Shown here: positions 50,509 through 59,295 of the stretch, one piece after another
Layout of the letters: the number at the start of each line of letters is the position of its first letter
Numbering within the stretch: the stretch's first letter is position 1
Source: Zoogloea sp.
GTDB lineage: Bacteria > Pseudomonadota > Gammaproteobacteria > Burkholderiales > Rhodocyclaceae
Direction: 5' to 3'
NCBI GenBank assembly: GCA_016789125.1
Contig: JAEUNU010000100.1
Coordinates: forward strand, 1 to 61,518
Length of the DNA: 61,518 nt
The notes under the pieces: generated by a model
The model's input: only the letters and a program-made list of their open reading frames with translations
Told to the model about the DNA's origin: nothing
Database searches by the model: none
Made by a program: the position numbers and the translations under genes

Positions 50509-50865
50509 GAGGTTCTCGCACAAGCGCTCGAGGCTCTCGCACCGGCGCTCGAGGTTCTCGACAGGGTCGACGAGAAGCTATGCATGGCTGCAAAGCCTCT
50601 CATCATAGTAAAAACCCTTGTTTGCACGCGTGCGATTAAGGGTTTTTACTATGATGAGAAGCATTGCAAGCCTGCAACCCATCTCGACACGCCTCCGATG
50701 GATGTTTGCACGCCTGCAAACATCGATGGGCCGCGCGACATCGATCATCCCACCCCCGTGATCGATGCTTGCAGGCCTCGCGAGACACATTGCACGCCGC
50801 TCGAAGACCATTGCAGGCCTGCAAGAAGGCTCGCCACCCCGCGCGAGGCCCCCGGCAACTCCGCC
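50509..50865. repeat. 21-bp-period degenerate repeat array
   Basis: About 17 units of 21 bp keep register from 50509 to 50865. The first units (50509-50571) share GAGG[TC]TCTCG-type starts. Later ones share the core TTGCANGCCTGCAA or a relative (50663-50676, about 50705-50718, 50767-50781, 50810-50823). That core is close to a perfect palindrome. Units differ by several bases. The period is two helical turns, as expected for a protein-binding array. Distribution elsewhere is unknown. Confidence 0.75.
50599..50658. repeat. 60-bp element: 21-bp perfect inverted repeats around an 18-bp centre
   Basis: The arms 50599-50619 and 50638-50658 are perfect reverse complements over 21 bases, each AT-rich (TAGTAAAAACCC core). 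The 18-bp centre (50620-50637) itself resembles an array unit. The element sits in phase with the array. It could be a hairpin, a small inserted element, or a palindromic binding site; a rightward transcript could also form a very stable stem with a T-rich arm. Confidence 0.85.
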
Positions 50866-51026
50866 GGTTGGAACTATCCGCCCGGATGTCATCCGGCAGC
50901 TACCGGAAGGCATTTTCAGACTATCGGCACATCATTCTCACAAAAGCTTGTGCGAGTATGGTGAACGCATTAATCTGACGCCTCGGCCAGCGCCACCTCC
51001 CGGCCGCACAACCCAAAGGAGACAGC

Positions 51027-51395
51027 ATGCCCGCCAGCACCCGCCGCCGCATCACTGCCAAGGAACTCCAGGAAGACATCGACGCCTTCTACGCCCTCAA
51101 GCTCCTCACCGACTACAAGCCCCACGACCCCAACGCCACCGTCGAAGCCATCGCCCCCATCGTCGACAAGATCCGCGCCAAGCAGGAAGCCATCATCGCC
51201 CATCAGGTCGCCCTCGACGCCATGCGCGACGACCTCAACGACTCCTCCCTCGAACTCCACGGAAGAATGGGCGTCTCCAAGAACGAAGTCCGCGCCCAAT
51301 ACGGCGACAACTCCAACCAGATCGCCTCGCTGGGTTTGAAGAAGAAATCGGAACACAAACCCCGCAGGCCGAAGAAGGTGAAGGCAAGTGAGTGA
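51027..51395 (+). CDS. Small basic hypothetical protein
   Basis: 122 residues. AAGGAG lies upstream of the ATG. The body is helical (about 8-80) with KELQEDIDAFYALKLL near the start; the tail is basic with SLGLKKKSEHK then RRPKK. Small proteins with this type of ending occur widely without a known role. A terminator follows at 51423. It is the first gene after the 21-bp array, so any regulation by the array could act on it. Confidence 0.6.
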   Translation: MPASTRRRITAKELQEDIDAFYALKLLTDYKPHDPNATVEAIAPIVDKIRAKQEAIIAHQVALDAMRDDLNDSSLELHGRMGVSKNEVRAQYGDNSNQIASLGLKKKSEHKPRRPKKVKASE

Positions 51396-51422
51396 TGGAG
51401 GTAGTTGAGACTGCCTGAAATG

Positions 51423-51444
51423 AGCCCGCGTAAGCGGGCTTTTT
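51423..51444 (+). terminator. Terminator after 51027-51395
   Basis: AGCCCGC-GTAA-GCGGGCT followed by five T. The stem is identical to that at 49286-49303. Confidence 0.9.
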
Positions 51445-51693
51445 GTTGGGGGAGGGGGTAGGATGGAGGCGTATTTATGTAGCGTGCTGGGACAGACTGC
51501 GACCGGCCAGGAGCGGACTGTCAGCCTTCAAGTAATGCGGTCATTCGGATGTCGGCTCCGCACCGAAAACTGCCCGATGGGCACCACGGAGCCGCACGCT
51601 ATCGAGCAACGGTATAATGACTTACAATTTGGCGGGATAATCGATTTCTATGGCAAGCGTTTTATCGCTTCTCCGTAATACGCTCTGGGTGAT

Positions 51694-54600
51694 GTGTTGA
51701 ACGATTCGACAAAAAACAAGGTACGTCAGCTCTATCAGTTTCTAAAAGAGGCAAATCAGCTCCGCTACAGGCCAATTCGGCAGCTGAGCGAACAGGTGAG
51801 AGTCATTCGCCTAGAAGATATGCCCCAGCATCCCAGCATGCAGCTCTATCGGCCGGTGCGTACCTCCCAGACGACGCAAGAAATTCCGGAAGTCTTGATT
51901 CGTGTTCGACGTCCGCAACTGACGCCGTGTCCCAAGCCGCCAACTTCATTGCTCCAGTGGCTCGCTCCGGGTTTTGATGACCCCGCCAAGACACCTGAAG
52001 TGGTGCAGAGCCTGAATGTGTCCTCGACCCAGCGTTTCGATGCCGAGGAAAGTCGCGTGGAGGCGCTCCACCGATACCGTGCCAGCCGTAACCAAGGGGA
52101 TGGTGAAGGAGTCATCGTTGAGCCGCCGCTCAGCATTGCGTCTTGGCTCAAGGAAGGTTGGGACAATCCGGCGAAGATGCCGGAGACGCACGAGACATTG
52201 AGTGTCACCAGCACGGTGCGTTTTGACGCGGACCAGGAGCGAGTCGCAAATTACGCAGCATGGCTGGAACAGCGTTCTGCCTGGGCGGAGCCAGAAATCG
52301 CAGCGCGCTCCGCGATGTCCTTCTATGAGAAGTTCTACGACATCTATGCGTCTCTCGAGAAGGACGGCGAAAACCTCGAACTGATGCTTGGCGATGGCCA
52401 GCTGCTTTGGACAACGATGTCGAGCGCGGAAGAGACGACCATCCCCATCAACCACCCCATCCTTTTGAAACGCGTGGAAGTGCGTTTCGACGCTGAGGTC
52501 CCAGAGTTCGTGGTTTGCGAGACGGAGCGCGAACCTGAACTGTACAACAGCCTCTTCACTGACTTGAAAGAAGTGCTGCCCGTTTCCATTCGGAATCGCA
52601 GCAGCGAACTGGAAAAAGCCGGCTACCACCCACTTGGGTGGCAAGACACGACGGCTTACCTGAAGGCGTTTATTCAGACGGTTTCCCCCATCAAAGGCGA
52701 GTTCCTTGAGGACCCTCCGTCGGATGGTGCGACATCGACTCCGCGCATGTACCGGGATACTGTCCTATTCCTCCGGAAGCGTAGTGCGGGCCTCGGCAAT
52801 TTCGTAAACTCCATCATTGAGGACATCGATAACCAGACCGTCTTCCCGCCGGCATTAGGTCAAATTACGGGCACATTGAAAGCCTGGGCACCTGAGACCA
52901 TTGGTGATGGCAGCTCCGGTGGGAGCGCGCCAGGAGCTGGGACAGGTGGCGTCGAGGATTCATCAATATCAGACGATGAAATCCTGCTGGCTAAAGAAGC
53001 CAACGAAGAGCAGCTGCAAATCATCAGGAAACTGTCGAAGAGCGGCTCCGTTATCGTTCAAGGCCCACCGGGCACAGGCAAGACCCACACCATTGGTAAC
53101 GTCATTAGCCATTTGCTTGCCCAAGGCAAGTCCATCCTGGTCACCGCCCAAACAGCCAAGGCGCTTCGTGTCGTGCGCGACAAAGTGCCCGAGATGCTGC
53201 GGCCATTGGCGGTTTCGGTCCTTGGAAGCGACCAGAGCGCACGCCAGCAACTGGAAACCTCGATTGGGTCCATCACTGAGCGGATGACGCACGACTCGGC
53301 TGAGTCGCTGCTCGTAAAAGCCCAGCAGTTCGAACAGCAACGCAAAGAGCTGCTCAGCAAGAAGCGCAGCCTCAAGCAGAAGTTGCGGCAGGCCCTCGAA
53401 AACGAATATCGCGAAATCAATGTCGGCGAGCGCGTCTTTAGCCCTGCTGAAGCGGCTCGGCATGTCCGCGACAACAAAGTATCCGCATCGTGGATTCCTT
53501 CGCCGGTGAAATTGGGTGTCGGGCTCTCCTTGTCCCTCCAGGAATTTGCCCGGCTCTACAGCTTGGGCGCACATTTCTCGGCACTGGAGGAACAGGATGC
53601 GCTGAAACCGCTGCCGGATATTGCGAGTTTGCCGAGCGAGCGCCAATTCAAGGTGATGGTGTCGGAGTACAACAATCTCACCACGACCGACTTGACTATT
53701 GGCCGGGAGCGCTGGAATACGCCTGGCAAAGGCAGCAGCGAGACGCTCGCACAGTTAATGCTCGACCTGAGCATTGAGTTTTCAGATGAGCTGCGCCAGC
53801 AGTCCTGGCGGCCATTTGCCATTGTTGCGGGCATCCATGGAGGCACTGCGAAGGAAGTCTGGCTGAAGCTCATCGAGCAAATCAATGCCGCAGCTGAAGC
53901 TCAGGGCAAGCATGCACTCATGCTGCACCATCAGCCCAAACTGGCGTCGGGCATGCCGGTCGTCATCCAGAAAAAGGTGGTCGTTGAAATCTGTGAGCAC
54001 ATTGAGAATGGCGGCAAGCTCGGCTTCTTCAATTTGGTCACGCGTGGCGAGTGGAAGCAATTCATCAAGACGGCCACGGTCTCGGCGGGGGAACCCAATC
54101 ACCCGGACCATTTCGCAGCACTTCGGGCGCTGGTTGAGCTCGAACACGCTCGCGAATCAGTCCAACCGCTTTGGGACCAGCTGATTGGCCAGCACATCCA
54201 ACAGCCGTTCGCGAGCCTTGGCATGGTGCCAGAGCAGTCTTGTCGTGCGCTTATTCCGGAAATGCAGCGCTGCCTGGAGTGGCACGATCACGTTTGGAAA
54301 CCACTGACCGAGCGAATGGTGGCAGAGGGCGTGAAGCTCAACGACTTGGTTGGCTTGATTCCGCGACAGGCCTCTCAAATCACCGAATACCAGGTCATCG
54401 AAACACTGACCTCAAGCGTGCTGCCACCGCTCATGACGACTGAGATTGGGCGGCGCAAGCTCGCCGAATGCGAGGCTGGCATTGCTGAAATTGAGCGCTT
54501 GGCGCTGTCATTGGACCCCACCGAAAACAATATAGGTTGCCTTGGGCGAATCGTTACTGCTTTGCGCGCCCGGGACACTGCCACCTACGATACCGCGCTG

Positions 54601-56661
54601 GAATACGCTCGTCGGCTGCAAACGGTCAAGCCCCTCGTCGCGGAACGGAGTGACCTGCTAAAGCGGCTGGAATTGGTCGCACCGGTCTGGTCTCAACTCA
54701 TTCAGACTCGGACACCGCCTCACGACACGGAGCAGACTCCTGGGGACGTTCCCGCCGGTTGGATGTGGCGCCAGCTCAATGATGAGCTTGCGGCGCGGGA
54801 TGCCCTGAACGCCAACGAAATCCAGCGTGAAATCGACAAGGTCGAGGCCACGCTACGGGAAGTAACCGTTTGGTTGATTGATGCAAAAGCCTGGGGCAAG
54901 CAGCTGGAGCGCCTGAAACAGAACAACTCAATTCGCCAGTGCCTGGTGGGTTGGCTGGACACGGCCAAAGCGCTTATTTCCACCCGACAGCAGGACCGGC
55001 GGCAGATGCTCTTGGCCGAAGCCAGAAAACTGATGGCGCGCGCTGCCAGCGCTGTGCCTGTTTGGGTCATGCCCATTTCCTTGGTCGCCGAAAACTTTGA
55101 CCCACGGACGACGCGGTTTGATGTCGTGGTTATCGATGAAGCGAGTCAGGCTGACCTGAATGCTCTCATCCCGATGTATCTCGGCAAGCAGGTCATTATT
55201 GTCGGCGACCATGAGCAGGTGACCCCGCTGGGCGTCGGTCAAGGACAGGCGCTACTGGATAACCTTCGGAAGCAAATTCTCGAGGACATTCCGAATTCGC
55301 ATCTGTTTGACGCGAGGTTTTCGATTTACGACATCGGCCGGCAGTCCTTTGGGGACGGTATCCGATTGGTTGAACATTTCCGGTGCGTGCCGGAAATCAT
55401 CGCCTTTTCGAATCAGCTCTCGTATGACGGAAAAATTAAGCCGCTGCGCGAATCCAACTCAACGCACCTTAAACCTGCGTGCGTTGGCGTGCGGGTGGAA
55501 GGCCGTCGAGACGGGCACGTGAACAAGGCCGAGGCTCGCCGCATTGTCGATTTGATTAAAGCGATGATTGCCCACCCCACGTATGCCGACAAATCCATCG
55601 GCGTCATTGGTATGGTTGGCGACCAACAAACCATGGCAATTCAGTCGCTCATCCTGAAGGAAATTCCGGGCACTGAAATCGAGCGTCGGCGCATCCTGGC
55701 TGGCAGCTCAAGTGAATTCCAGGGCGATGAGCGTGATGTGATGCTGCTCTCCATGCTGGATAGCCCTGAGGACGAAGGTCCAATGCGCTTGAGCGGTGAA
55801 GGCGCATTTGAATTGCTCAAGAAACGCTACAACGTGGCCGTGAGTCGTGCGCGTGACCAACTCTTTGTGGTGCATTCGTTTGACCCGGACCTGCATCTGA
55901 AGCCTGGGGATATGCGCTTGCGATTAATGCAGCACATCAAGGACCCGCTGGCGTCACTTCGTGAATTCCATCGCGAGGTGGGAAAGACTGAGTCCCCGTT
56001 CGAGCGTGCGGTGTTGAAGTTGCTGACGGATGCCGGCTATCGAGTGAAAACCCAGGTCGAAGTGGGCTACTACCGTATCGATATCGTAGTTGAAGGAGGC
56101 GGGCGCCGCCTGGCGCTGGAGTGTGATGGCGACCGCTATCATCCCTTCGAAAAGCTCGCTGAGGATATCGAGCGTCAGACGATTCTCGAACGCCTTGGTT
56201 GGCAATTCGCGCGGATTCGAGGCAGCGCCTTCTATCGCGATGCTGAGGCGGCGATGCAACCAGTTTTCGAACGCCTCTCTGAACTCGAAATCCCGAAGGA
56301 AGCGGCAATCGGGAATGAGAGTACAGACGACATGTCGCTCATCTACGAGCTGGACAACCTCATTGCCGGTGAGTTCGCTAACTATGGCTCGAATGCTGAG
56401 GAAGCCTCGGAGCTGTTCGAGCGCGAAGTCAGTTACGAGCAGTCTGATGTGCCATCTGCGCAGCCGGAATCCGACCTCAGAAATTATCTGGCGAGAAACG
56501 GTGGCCGCGCTTTGCTTGAGGATGTTCTTCGGGACCGTGCAAAAGCGCAAGGGTTTCAGCGTCTTGGAAGGAATGTTCGCCAACAGTTACTCGACGAGCT
56601 GAATGCTGAACTTCAGGATGGCCGAATCCAGATTTCTGGCGATTTTATTGAGTTTGCCTAG
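51694..56661 (+). CDS. Large superfamily 1 helicase fused to a Vsr/DUF559-type nuclease (candidate defence protein)
   Basis: 1655 residues from GTG 51694 (a TTG follows directly). GC content is clearly below that of its neighbours. Residues about 80-200 contain two related repeats around WL-x3-G[FW]D[DN]PAK. The helicase has Walker A GPPGTGKT (457-464), VIDEAS (about 1145-1150), GDHEQVTPLG and, near 1385, SRARDQLFV. A nuclease domain (about 1430-1525) shows FERAV, YRIDIVV and LECDGDRYH, the pattern of DUF559/Vsr-like enzymes. A small C-terminal helical domain ends it. Helicase-Vsr fusions are known as single-gene antiphage systems (for example Hhe, with DUF4011); I see no DUF4011 here. Confidence 0.85.
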   Translation: MLNDSTKNKVRQLYQFLKEANQLRYRPIRQLSEQVRVIRLEDMPQHPSMQLYRPVRTSQTTQEIPEVLIRVRRPQLTPCPKPPTSLLQWLAPGFDDPAKTPEVVQSLNVSSTQRFDAEESRVEALHRYRASRNQGDGEGVIVEPPLSIASWLKEGWDNPAKMPETHETLSVTSTVRFDADQERVANYAAWLEQRSAWAEPEIAARSAMSFYEKFYDIYASLEKDGENLELMLGDGQLLWTTMSSAEETTIPINHPILLKRVEVRFDAEVPEFVVCETEREPELYNSLFTDLKEVLPVSIRNRSSELEKAGYHPLGWQDTTAYLKAFIQTVSPIKGEFLEDPPSDGATSTPRMYRDTVLFLRKRSAGLGNFVNSIIEDIDNQTVFPPALGQITGTLKAWAPETIGDGSSGGSAPGAGTGGVEDSSISDDEILLAKEANEEQLQIIRKLSKSGSVIVQGPPGTGKTHTIGNVISHLLAQGKSILVTAQTAKALRVVRDKVPEMLRPLAVSVLGSDQSARQQLETSIGSITERMTHDSAESLLVKAQQFEQQRKELLSKKRSLKQKLRQALENEYREINVGERVFSPAEAARHVRDNKVSASWIPSPVKLGVGLSLSLQEFARLYSLGAHFSALEEQDALKPLPDIASLPSERQFKVMVSEYNNLTTTDLTIGRERWNTPGKGSSETLAQLMLDLSIEFSDELRQQSWRPFAIVAGIHGGTAKEVWLKLIEQINAAAEAQGKHALMLHHQPKLASGMPVVIQKKVVVEICEHIENGGKLGFFNLVTRGEWKQFIKTATVSAGEPNHPDHFAALRALVELEHARESVQPLWDQLIGQHIQQPFASLGMVPEQSCRALIPEMQRCLEWHDHVWKPLTERMVAEGVKLNDLVGLIPRQASQITEYQVIETLTSSVLPPLMTTEIGRRKLAECEAGIAEIERLALSLDPTENNIGCLGRIVTALRARDTATYDTALEYARRLQTVKPLVAERSDLLKRLELVAPVWSQLIQTRTPPHDTEQTPGDVPAGWMWRQLNDELAARDALNANEIQREIDKVEATLREVTVWLIDAKAWGKQLERLKQNNSIRQCLVGWLDTAKALISTRQQDRRQMLLAEARKLMARAASAVPVWVMPISLVAENFDPRTTRFDVVVIDEASQADLNALIPMYLGKQVIIVGDHEQVTPLGVGQGQALLDNLRKQILEDIPNSHLFDARFSIYDIGRQSFGDGIRLVEHFRCVPEIIAFSNQLSYDGKIKPLRESNSTHLKPACVGVRVEGRRDGHVNKAEARRIVDLIKAMIAHPTYADKSIGVIGMVGDQQTMAIQSLILKEIPGTEIERRRILAGSSSEFQGDERDVMLLSMLDSPEDEGPMRLSGEGAFELLKKRYNVAVSRARDQLFVVHSFDPDLHLKPGDMRLRLMQHIKDPLASLREFHREVGKTESPFERAVLKLLTDAGYRVKTQVEVGYYRIDIVVEGGGRRLALECDGDRYHPFEKLAEDIERQTILERLGWQFARIRGSAFYRDAEAAMQPVFERLSELEIPKEAAIGNESTDDMSLIYELDNLIAGEFANYGSNAEEASELFEREVSYEQSDVPSAQPESDLRNYLARNGGRALLEDVLRDRAKAQGFQRLGRNVRQQLLDELNAELQDGRIQISGDFIEFA

Positions 56662-56680
56662 CAGTGAGCAGCAAAAATAA

Positions 56681-56708
56681 AAAAGCCCGGTTTATGTGCC
56701 GGGCTTTT
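56681..56708. terminator. Bidirectional terminator after the helicase gene
   Basis: A 10-bp stem AAAAGCCCGG/CCGGGCTTTT with an 8-base loop, 20 bases after the stop. A/T tracts on both sides allow termination either way. Confidence 0.9.
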
Positions 56709-56918
56709 GAGTGCGTGGCGATTTAGCTTTTCTCCGTTTCAGCGACCTTCACTTCAACACGGTCGCCGGGCGCTTACAATCGTCCGAACAACTGCTCCGG
56801 ACAAAACCTGACATTGGAGTCCCAAGACAGCAAAGGGCCGGATTGGGTAGCGGCCATTCAGTACCAAGTCAAAAGCGCATCAAGCCAGCAATCAACCACC
56901 ACCCCTCGCACCCACCCC

Positions 56919-57545
56919 ATGTGCGCCAACTACCGCCCCTCCACCCCCGAATCCCTGAGGTCCTTCCCGCTCCCACCCCCCGACTTCGCCTACGGCGAGG
57001 CCTACCCGGGTTCGGTGGTGCCCATCGTCACCAACTTCGCGCCGCGGCAGTGGGTGCCGGCGTCTTTCGGGCTGGTTCCAGGCTGGGCGCGGGACGCGAA
57101 GATCGTGCGTTCGACCTACAACGCCCGCAGCGAGACGCTGGCCGAGAAGCCGTCGTTCCGGGATGCCTGGCAGCGCGGGCAGTTGTGCATCATCCCGGCG
57201 GAGGTGCTGTACGAGCCGTGTTACGAGACGGGGAGGGCGGTGCGCTGGGCGATCCGGCGGCAGGATGGCCGGCCGATGGGGATCGCGGGGCTGTGGGAGC
57301 GGCGGCCCGGCGAGGGGCGTGAGGGGGGCGGGGCCGTGTGGTCGATGACGATGCTGACGATCAACGCCGACGGGCATCCGCTGATGCGGCGCTTCCACAA
57401 GCCGGAGGACGAGAAGCGTTCGGTGGTGATCCTCCCGGACGATGCCTGGGGCGCCTGGTTGCGGGCGAAGTCCGAGGGCGCGGCGCGGGCCTTGCTGCAG
57501 GGTTTCGATGCGGCGGCTTTCGTGGCGGAGGCTGCGCCCCGTTAG
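56919..57545 (+). CDS. SRAP/HMCES-type abasic-site-protecting protein (YedK-like)
   Basis: 208 residues. The start is put at ATG 56919 so that Cys2 is the catalytic residue, as in the whole family. STYNARSETLAEKPSFRDAW carries the DNA-contact asparagine, and CIIPAEVLYEPCYE the glutamate region. The proteins cross-link to abasic sites in single-stranded DNA during replication. The region that usually reads HxRMP is replaced by RRFHKPEDEKRSVVIL, so this is a divergent branch. It follows the helicase gene but has its own start region. Confidence 0.85.
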   Translation: MCANYRPSTPESLRSFPLPPPDFAYGEAYPGSVVPIVTNFAPRQWVPASFGLVPGWARDAKIVRSTYNARSETLAEKPSFRDAWQRGQLCIIPAEVLYEPCYETGRAVRWAIRRQDGRPMGIAGLWERRPGEGREGGGAVWSMTMLTINADGHPLMRRFHKPEDEKRSVVILPDDAWGAWLRAKSEGAARALLQGFDAAAFVAEAAPR

Positions 57546-57773
57546 GATGGTCGGCACCGGCGAAGGCAAATGGTTTCCTCCATATGCATGGTCTATGCTT
57601 AAGTCCTGAAAGTGCCACGGCTTTCCCTGTTCTGCTGTCGAGGGCGGGCGGCGGAATGTCATGGCAAGGTTTCGCCGGCTGCGGACCCCTTGCGAGGGGT
57701 TTCCGGTGGATTCCAGTTCTTCCGTCTGCCGGCGATGCCGGTTCATCAGGAATTCTCTTCATGGAGGTGTCAC

Positions 57774-58205
57774 ATGCCCAAGCCGGCCTTCATCAACTTG
57801 TGGAGCAACTATCCAACCGAGAGCTCCCCGTGTGACGGCCCCTGGGAGAACCAATGCTCGATACGCATGAGCATTGCCCTCAATGCCGAGTTGACCATCA
57901 AGGTCAATAAGGAAACCTATTCCGAGCCAAAATGCAGCCACGGTCATGCCCGAGGCGCGGAGTCCCTCGCCAATTGGCTGTGGAAGAATCATCTGGGCCG
58001 GCCCACGATCTATACCGATGGGGCGAAGGCCAAGATCGCGATCAACGACAAGACGGGGATCATCTTTTTCAAGGATTGCTTCACCCGATCGGGGCAGACT
58101 GCCAGGACAGGCGACCACATCGATCTGTGGAACAAGGGCATCACCAAGACATACTCAGACCCGGCAAACAAGTCTGCCCAGGTCTGGTTTTGGGAGCTTT
58201 CATGA
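57774..58205 (+). CDS. tae4: Type VI secretion amidase effector Tae4
   Basis: 143 residues from ATG 57774 with GGAGGTG before it. The catalytic cysteine C28 is in WENQCSIRMSIAL and the histidine H115 in GDHIDLWN; HGHARGAESLANWL lies between, all as in the Tae4 family. Tae4 cuts the peptide cross-bridge of peptidoglycan in rival cells. There is no secretion signal, as expected for delivery by a T6SS. No T6SS structural gene lies in the window. The next gene overlaps its stop (ATGA). Confidence 0.9.
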   Translation: MPKPAFINLWSNYPTESSPCDGPWENQCSIRMSIALNAELTIKVNKETYSEPKCSHGHARGAESLANWLWKNHLGRPTIYTDGAKAKIAINDKTGIIFFKDCFTRSGQTARTGDHIDLWNKGITKTYSDPANKSAQVWFWELS

Positions 58206-58657
58206 ATCGCGTTTTCACGCCCTTGCTGCTTGCAGTCGTCGCCGTATTGAACAATGCGTCCTGTGCCGGAACAGTCGATCCCGGCGTTCAGCCGAAACTT
58301 CAGCTGAAGGTCGGGCAGACCCAGCTGAGGCTTGAAGATGGCGATGGGGTGTGCCGTGCCATCGCGTCGACCGGGGAGGGCGCTGCCGCTCGATACATTC
58401 TCGATGTCCCCTGGCCATGTCATTTCCACGTCGACAAGGCGGGCAATGTGCGAACCATTCAGGGGGCAAGCCATGTTTATGTCCTTGTCGAGTCATCGAC
58501 ACGGGTAAAGGGCGCTTCGTCGGATGAGTGCGAGACTTTCCTCCGATCCATACGAATCAATGGCAAGCGTGTCGAAGTGTCGCCGCACAGGGATCGCGTT
58601 GCGTCTTGCCCCCCGTTCCAGTGGGACGCGCTGGTGTTCAAGGAGCTGTTTGATTAG
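58202..58657 (+). CDS. Probable Tae4 immunity protein (periplasmic)
   Basis: 151 residues with a signal peptide (about 1-22, ending NASCA). The mature part has four cysteines (near 50, 73, 109 and 136) that could pair. Directly coupled to the effector by an ATGA overlap and exported to the periplasm where Tae4 acts, so an immunity role is strongly suggested. It does not clearly match the classical Tai4 sequence by eye. Confidence 0.75.
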   Translation: MNRVFTPLLLAVVAVLNNASCAGTVDPGVQPKLQLKVGQTQLRLEDGDGVCRAIASTGEGAAARYILDVPWPCHFHVDKAGNVRTIQGASHVYVLVESSTRVKGASSDECETFLRSIRINGKRVEVSPHRDRVASCPPFQWDALVFKELFD

Positions 58658-58865
58658 GGCGCAAGACGCCCCTCGATACTGCTCCGCTGTCACCATCAGG
58701 CGGGTGCTCGCCGGGGGCGGTGTGCCGGGAAGCACTTGATGCAACATGGCAGCCCTGTGCGGATTGCCGGCGGTCGGCCCTGCTGCCGCGTTGACGGTGC
58801 CGAAGCGCCCGCCCGGCCGCGCCCGGTGCCTGTGGCAGAATCCCCGCTCGATCGAGGAGCCTCCC

Positions 58866-59201
58866 GTGGATTTGCTGCGCCTGAGCCTGTTGTTCGCCCT
58901 GACGGCGGTGGCTGAAATTGTCGGTTGCTATCTACCTTGGCTGGTGGTGAAGCAGGGGCGGCCGGTGTATCTGTTGATCCCGGCCGCCGCATCGCTGGTG
59001 CTGTTCGCGTGGCTGCTCACGCTGCATCCGTCGGCGGCGGGGCGCACGTATGCGGCCTATGGGGGCATGTACATCGCCGTCGCCCTGTTGTGGCTGCGCT
59101 TTGTTGACGGGGTGGCGCTCACGCCCTGGGACGTGGCGGGGGCGTCGATCGCGCTGGTGGGGATGGCGGTGATCGCGCTGCAGCCGGCGGGCGCCGCTTA
59201 G
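58866..59201 (+). CDS. UPF0060/YnfA family membrane protein
   Basis: 111 residues from GTG 58866 with GAGGAG upstream. Four transmembrane helices fill it. The first contains [10 protein letters not shown], with an intramembrane glutamate, and the third [12 protein letters not shown], a YnfA signature. YnfA-type proteins resemble small multidrug resistance transporters. It stands alone on this strand. Confidence 0.9.
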   Translation: MDLLRLSLLFALTAVAEIVGCYLPWLVVKQGRPVYLLIPAAASLVLFAWLLTLHPSAAGRTYAAYGGMYIAVALLWLRFVDGVALTPWDVAGASIALVGMAVIALQPAGAA

Positions 59202-59295
59202 CTTCCGGCCATCGCCTTGCGGGCTGGGGGCTTGACGTGCCGGGTTATGCTTGTGGCACCTATCCATTGTTGTTTGTGCCCCCGGAGGTTTCGCC

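Larger units (their letters stand above)
50407..51026. other. Long gap holding a 21-bp repeat array
   Basis: 620 bp without a convincing gene. The whole 50509-50865 stretch is a 21-bp-period repeat array with a 60-bp perfect inverted repeat. Reading frames through it simply echo the repeat. From 50866 to 51026 a GGAACTATCCGCCCGG-type stretch and an AT-rich promoter-like segment precede the next gene. Confidence 0.6.

Noticed and set aside
50509..50865. CRISPR array
   Set aside because: There is no constant repeat separated by unique spacers, and no cas gene is near.
50584..50964. 126-codon plus-strand frame and other frames in the 21-bp array
   Set aside because: Because the period is a multiple of three, all frames look repetitive; no ribosome-binding site or conserved domain supports translation.
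51463..51678. 71-codon frame before the helicase gene
   Set aside because: No ribosome-binding site, no conserved pattern and an atypical composition; the region contains a TATAAT-like promoter element near 51612 instead.
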